From NCBI GenBank assembly GCA_950106755.1, contig OX467090.1, positions 11,407,489 to 11,471,488 on the forward strand: a DNA stretch of 64,000 nt, given 5' to 3'. Position 1 is the stretch's first letter. The number at the start of each line of letters is the position of its first letter. The position numbers and the translations under genes were made by a program. This DNA is from Climacium dendroides (taxonomy: Eukaryota; Streptophyta; Bryopsida; Hypnales; Climaciaceae). This document shows, piece after piece, positions 60,480 through 64,000 of the stretch. The notes below the pieces were generated by a model. It did not search any database. It was given only the letters and a program-made list of their open reading frames with translations, and was not told where the DNA came from.

Positions 60480-61930
60480 TTTTGAGCTGAAATAGTAGTG
60501 GTCGCTGAGAATTCACATGCTTGGACTGTCTCCGATAGTGCTGGGTTCTCCTCGGGAATGTCAGTAGGGTATCTGAAATTGATGGTTTCTTGAGAGCGGA
60601 GTTCTTGTTGCTGCTCTCAAAGGTTTCGCGTTTCTTAATTGTGAAGTTGTAAAATTTGACCTTTAGGATATGGATTAGGATTGTATCTTTGTCAAACGAA
60701 TCTTCGTTGAATTTTTCTCAGAATTGGCTAAGGAGTCTTTTTAGGTTTTGTTAGCCTTGCGGAGTCGCAGAGATTTTGGAGTCTCGGAGCTGAGATAATA
60801 GTGGGCGCACATGTTTTGACTATTTCCGCCAGTGGCATTTTTCTCGTAGGGTATCTGAAATTGACGGTTTCTTGAGAGAGGAGTTCTTGTTGCCGCTCTC
60901 AAAGGTTTCGCGTTTTTTAATTGTGAAATTGTAAAATGTCACCTTTAGGATATGGATGAGGAGCGTATCTCAGGCTAACGATTTTTGGCTGATTCTTTTT
61001 CGGAATTGGCTCAGACGTCTTTTTTAGGTTTTGTAAGTCTTTGGGAGTCTTGGAGCTGATATAATAGTGACCCCTGAGAATGCACATGCTTTGACTATTT
61101 CCGCCACTGGTAGTTTTCTCCTGAATGCGAGTATAGGGTATTTGAAATTTACGTTTTCTTGAAAGCCGGTTCCTTGTTGCTGTTCTCAAACATCTCTCGT
61201 TTGACAATTATGACATTGTAAAATGTTAGGTTTGTGGATTAGGAGCGTGTCTCTCGATTTTTGGCTGGAGCTTTCTCAGAATCGGCTTTCTCAGAATTGG
61301 CTTAGGCGTCTCTTTTAGGTTTTGTTAGTCTTGTGGAGTCCAAGTGATTCTGGAGGCCCGGAGCTGAAATAATAGTGGGCACCATCGATCTATTTGCTTT
61401 TACTTTTCCACAAGTGTTGCTGTTCTTCGAGAATGCGAGTCGAGTATCTGCAATTGACGTTTTCTTGAGAGCCTTATCTTGTTGCGTTTTTAGAATTGTG
61501 GGAATTATAGATTTTGCAAAATATTAGGTTTAGGTAATGGATTCGGAACTTATCTCTTAATCGAATTTTTAGAATAGGCTTAGGCGTCCCTCGGAGGTTT
61601 TTGTTACTCGTTTGGAGTCTCGTAGACTATTCTTCTCATCTCTTGAGGCCGTTGCTTAGTTCTGCAGTTCATTTTGAAGTTGCAGAGTCCAAGAAAGTCG
61701 ATGTTCCTCCAGAATGCGTGTAGGACATCTGAAATTGGCGTTTTTCTTAATAAACTAGACTTTGTTGCTATTCTTAAAACGGTGTATCGTCTCGCATCTT
61801 TCAATTTTAGAGTTTATTAAATTTTACTTTTAGTTTATGGATGAACTCTCAAAATAAATTTTTGCTGGATCTTTCTCAGAATAAGCTTAGCGTTGCTCTT
61901 TTAGGTTTTGATGATCTTTTGGAGTCTCAG
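60480..61930 (+). repeat. Tandem array, about 285 bp unit, five copies, in the guanylyl cyclase leader region
   Basis: 'atctgaaattga.g.tttcttgagag' recurs near 60571, 60852, 61140, 61446 and 61728, a spacing of 281-306 bp. 'gagctgaaataatagtgg' recurs near 60484, 60788, 61051 and 61362. 'tttttaggttttgttag' recurs near 60749, 61020, 61312 and 61590. The copies have diverged but keep order. No reading frame runs through. The array lies between the likely 5' UTR exon and the first coding exon. Confidence 0.75.
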
Positions 61931-62345
61931 AGATTATAGCTCTTTTTCTTGCTTAGTTCCGCAGCAACTTGTGTCGACTTTGTACTTTACAGAGGTTCAT
62001 ATCTCATGTGTTTGGTGACGACCTTTGATTGATTTTTTAAGACGAGTTGCATATGTTTTGTTTTAGGATCTTGGCAAGCCAAGTTATGAGGCGTTTCACG
62101 ATGGATTCAAAGCATCCCTGCTTCAAGCTTAGTGTAGGAATGAGAAAATAGGTGAGCGAGAGCATTGTTATATACTATGTCCATACCAAGAGTACACCAG
62201 CATGCAAAGAGGATTTGGTATACCTTGACCTATTTTTGTCCCAGGGTTAGTTAGTGAGGGCTGTGAGAATTCTAACAATCAGAAAGAATTTGTTGCGATA
62301 GATTCGGAGTGAACTGCACGTCTTGATACAAAAGAATCTCCACCC

Positions 62346-64000
62346 ATGGAAACCGCAGTGGCGGGCCGGGTTTCTCGTGTTAGGCCGCCTCGCCCAGCGT
62401 CTGTATCTACCACCGACGGCTTCTCTTTCAGCCAGCAAAGTGTGAGCCAAAGCTCCAGCAGTGGGTGGTTGGCAGCTTCTCTGATTGAATCCAATGTTTG
62501 GAGTTCGCCGCCGTCGCCTTTGATGGACCTTAGCATGCCTGTTCCTCGCTCTCGCTCCATCCAGGTTCGTTCTAAATTTATTGTCTAAAATTATCACACA
62601 ACTTGACGAAGTAAAGGTGACAATCTTTCTGTTGGTTCCTTGAGAGTCAGGCTGTTGCAAATTTTTGATTAATAGAAGTGAACTTTGGTGAACACGTTGC
62701 AATCTTGGATATTGATTAGTTAAGGGACGGTGGTGAACATCTTCCAGGGCCGTGTACCGTTTCGTGTTATTCAAATGGATATAAAACTGCAATGAGGTAG
62801 AGGGTACTACGTGCGTCGCTTTTAGCATTATAACTAATTTGTAGGAGTGTGATTTTTGGGAGATATAAGAGCTGTGGAGAGATATATGGGTTCAAGAACC
62901 ACATCTTTTGGGAGTGAATTTTTTTTATCTGTGTATGAATTTCTTATGCAAGTTCAAACTGGTAGGTTTTTAACCACTGTGACAGTGGGCAACCGCATTG
63001 AAGGATCAGTGGCCATAGACAATTATTCAAGTTATGCTTATTCCGCTTGGTAATAAGCATTAGTCCAACAAAAGAGTATATGAGTTGCTGTTGGTAAGAG
63101 GGCTCAGTATAGGAGATGGGATTAGGTTCCTAACGGCTCTAGTATCCTCTACCTTATATTCAGATGCAAGAGGTGTATACTGAGCATGGTGATGTTCTGT
63201 AGGTTCCACATGTGCGGCAGCTTTGCAAATGGGACTGTGGATTGGCATGTGTGTTGATGGTGTTGAAAATGTTGGGTGTTGAGGGCTGCGATCTCAAATA
63301 TTTAAGCCAACTTTGCCAAACCACGAGGTACGACTTCCTTATCTCGTGTTGCTATCTAATAGAATATGTGAAGGACGCGAGAACAAAGCTGATGAACGGG
63401 GATGACTCATGCCAAGTATTTAAGGTTCATATCTGTAATTTAAAGGATTTCGGATTACCTGTGAATTCAGTTTTTTAGATGTGTAATTGGTCTAGTTATA
63501 CCCAGGAAACCTTGTGTGTATGCCTGTGAGTACTAATTGACTAACTATTTCTTCTGGCAATGGGTACAGCATATGGACAGTGGACTTGGCTCATTTATTG
63601 CGGCATTTTAAGGTTGACGTGGCGTTTCTTACTGTTACAATTGGAGCCAACCCAAATTTTGCAATTGAAACCTTTTATAAGGTTAGTTGTTTCACTTCCC
63701 TAAGCACTTGCACTTTCCCGTGGTTGTGTCTTTTAGCGAAGAAGAACAATGTTGCCCCCGTTAGTATTAGCCGTTCTGTTTGCAACATATGTTATTTGAT
63801 TGATACCCATTGCAATTCTTATCCTTTTCTTTTCTCCCTTCCAAAGTTTTTCTCTTTTTTCCACCAGGAGTTCTTAGAACTACAATATGGTGTTTTATCC
63901 TAATTCGTATGCAATGTGATCCATTTATTGATGGATGTACCATGTATCTGCGGGTGTAGGAGAACATGGAAGAAGATGGGGAACGTGTGAATATGCTTTT
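62346..64000 (+). CDS. Guanylyl cyclase-type protein (plant GC1 family), 5' part, runs off the window
   Basis: Plant GC1 proteins are small soluble proteins with a papain-like (C39 peptidase-like) fold reported to have guanylyl cyclase activity. Exons: 62346-62564, 63203-63327, 63570-63681 and 63960 to beyond 64000; phases agree. The first exon (73 codons) is Ser/Pro-rich and poorly conserved. Then comes the family core: VPHVRQLCKWDCGLACVLMV with the conserved WDCGLAC, followed by LKYLSQLCQTT, then IWTVDLAHLLRHFKVDVAFL and TIGANPNFAIETFYK, then ENMEEDGERVNMLF, each in family order. The Cys of WDCGLAC is present. The C-terminal third lies outside the window. Start choice: ATG at 62346, with the upstream leader holding a tandem array. 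Cyclase activity for this copy is inferred from family only. Confidence 0.88.

Noticed and set aside
62247..62828. 193-codon minus-strand frame
   Set aside because: Antisense to the first coding exon of the guanylyl cyclase gene, which is supported by splice phase and family motifs.
1..64000. CRISPR array, rRNA, or bacterial-type operon
   Set aside because: The tandem repeats present lack unique spacers of constant length. Gene structure is intron-rich and eukaryotic, and no rRNA-like stretch was seen.

Overview
This is nuclear DNA of a land plant. It has spliceosomal introns with GT/AG ends, plant-type gene families, AT-rich intergenic DNA and many small non-autonomous transposons. The spread-out genes, AT-rich repeats and family makeup would fit a seedless plant such as a moss or other bryophyte. 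The sequence alone does not prove this, and I hold that placement with low confidence.

Genes that can be read. (1) A long coiled-coil protein (2547-4052, +) follows a damaged coding remnant (706-1251). (2) A five-exon alpha/beta hydrolase of the plant methylesterase family lies at 5527-7750 (-), with an intact Ser-Asp-His triad. (3) A decayed gene with several frame breaks lies at 8726-9633 (-); one part looks cystatin-like. (4) A complete 13-exon copper amine oxidase lies at 18395-26756 (-). It has 807 residues, a cofactor tyrosine, three copper histidines and a C-terminal SKL peroxisomal signal. (5) A small four-helix EmrE/EamA-like membrane protein, TMEM42-like, lies at 43820-44179 (-), with decayed tandem copies of its 3' end behind it. 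(6) The first four coding exons of a plant guanylyl cyclase-type protein (GC1 family) start at 62346 (+) and run off the window. Its 5' leader region holds a tandem array of about 285 bp units.

Between the genes lie large AT-rich blocks at 10.4-18.4 kb, 27.5-43 kb and 44.4-60 kb. They are made mostly of related non-coding repeats: TIR elements of the MITE type, two small CACTA-type elements (one with a perfect 3-bp target duplication), a probable larger CACTA element (52425-58071) carrying a broken ORF, foldback elements including a near-perfect 357 bp palindrome (51240-51596), and several tandem arrays. I saw no rRNA, tRNA or CRISPR array.

The genes share no obvious pathway. The amine oxidase acts on polyamines or other primary amines in peroxisomes, and the esterase may act on methylated hormones. 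The recurrent theme is local tandem duplication of 0.1-0.5 kb segments at gene edges: 50-480, 26030-26480, 42770-43810 and 60480-61930. All exon coordinates were derived by hand from splice-site motifs and family conservation.
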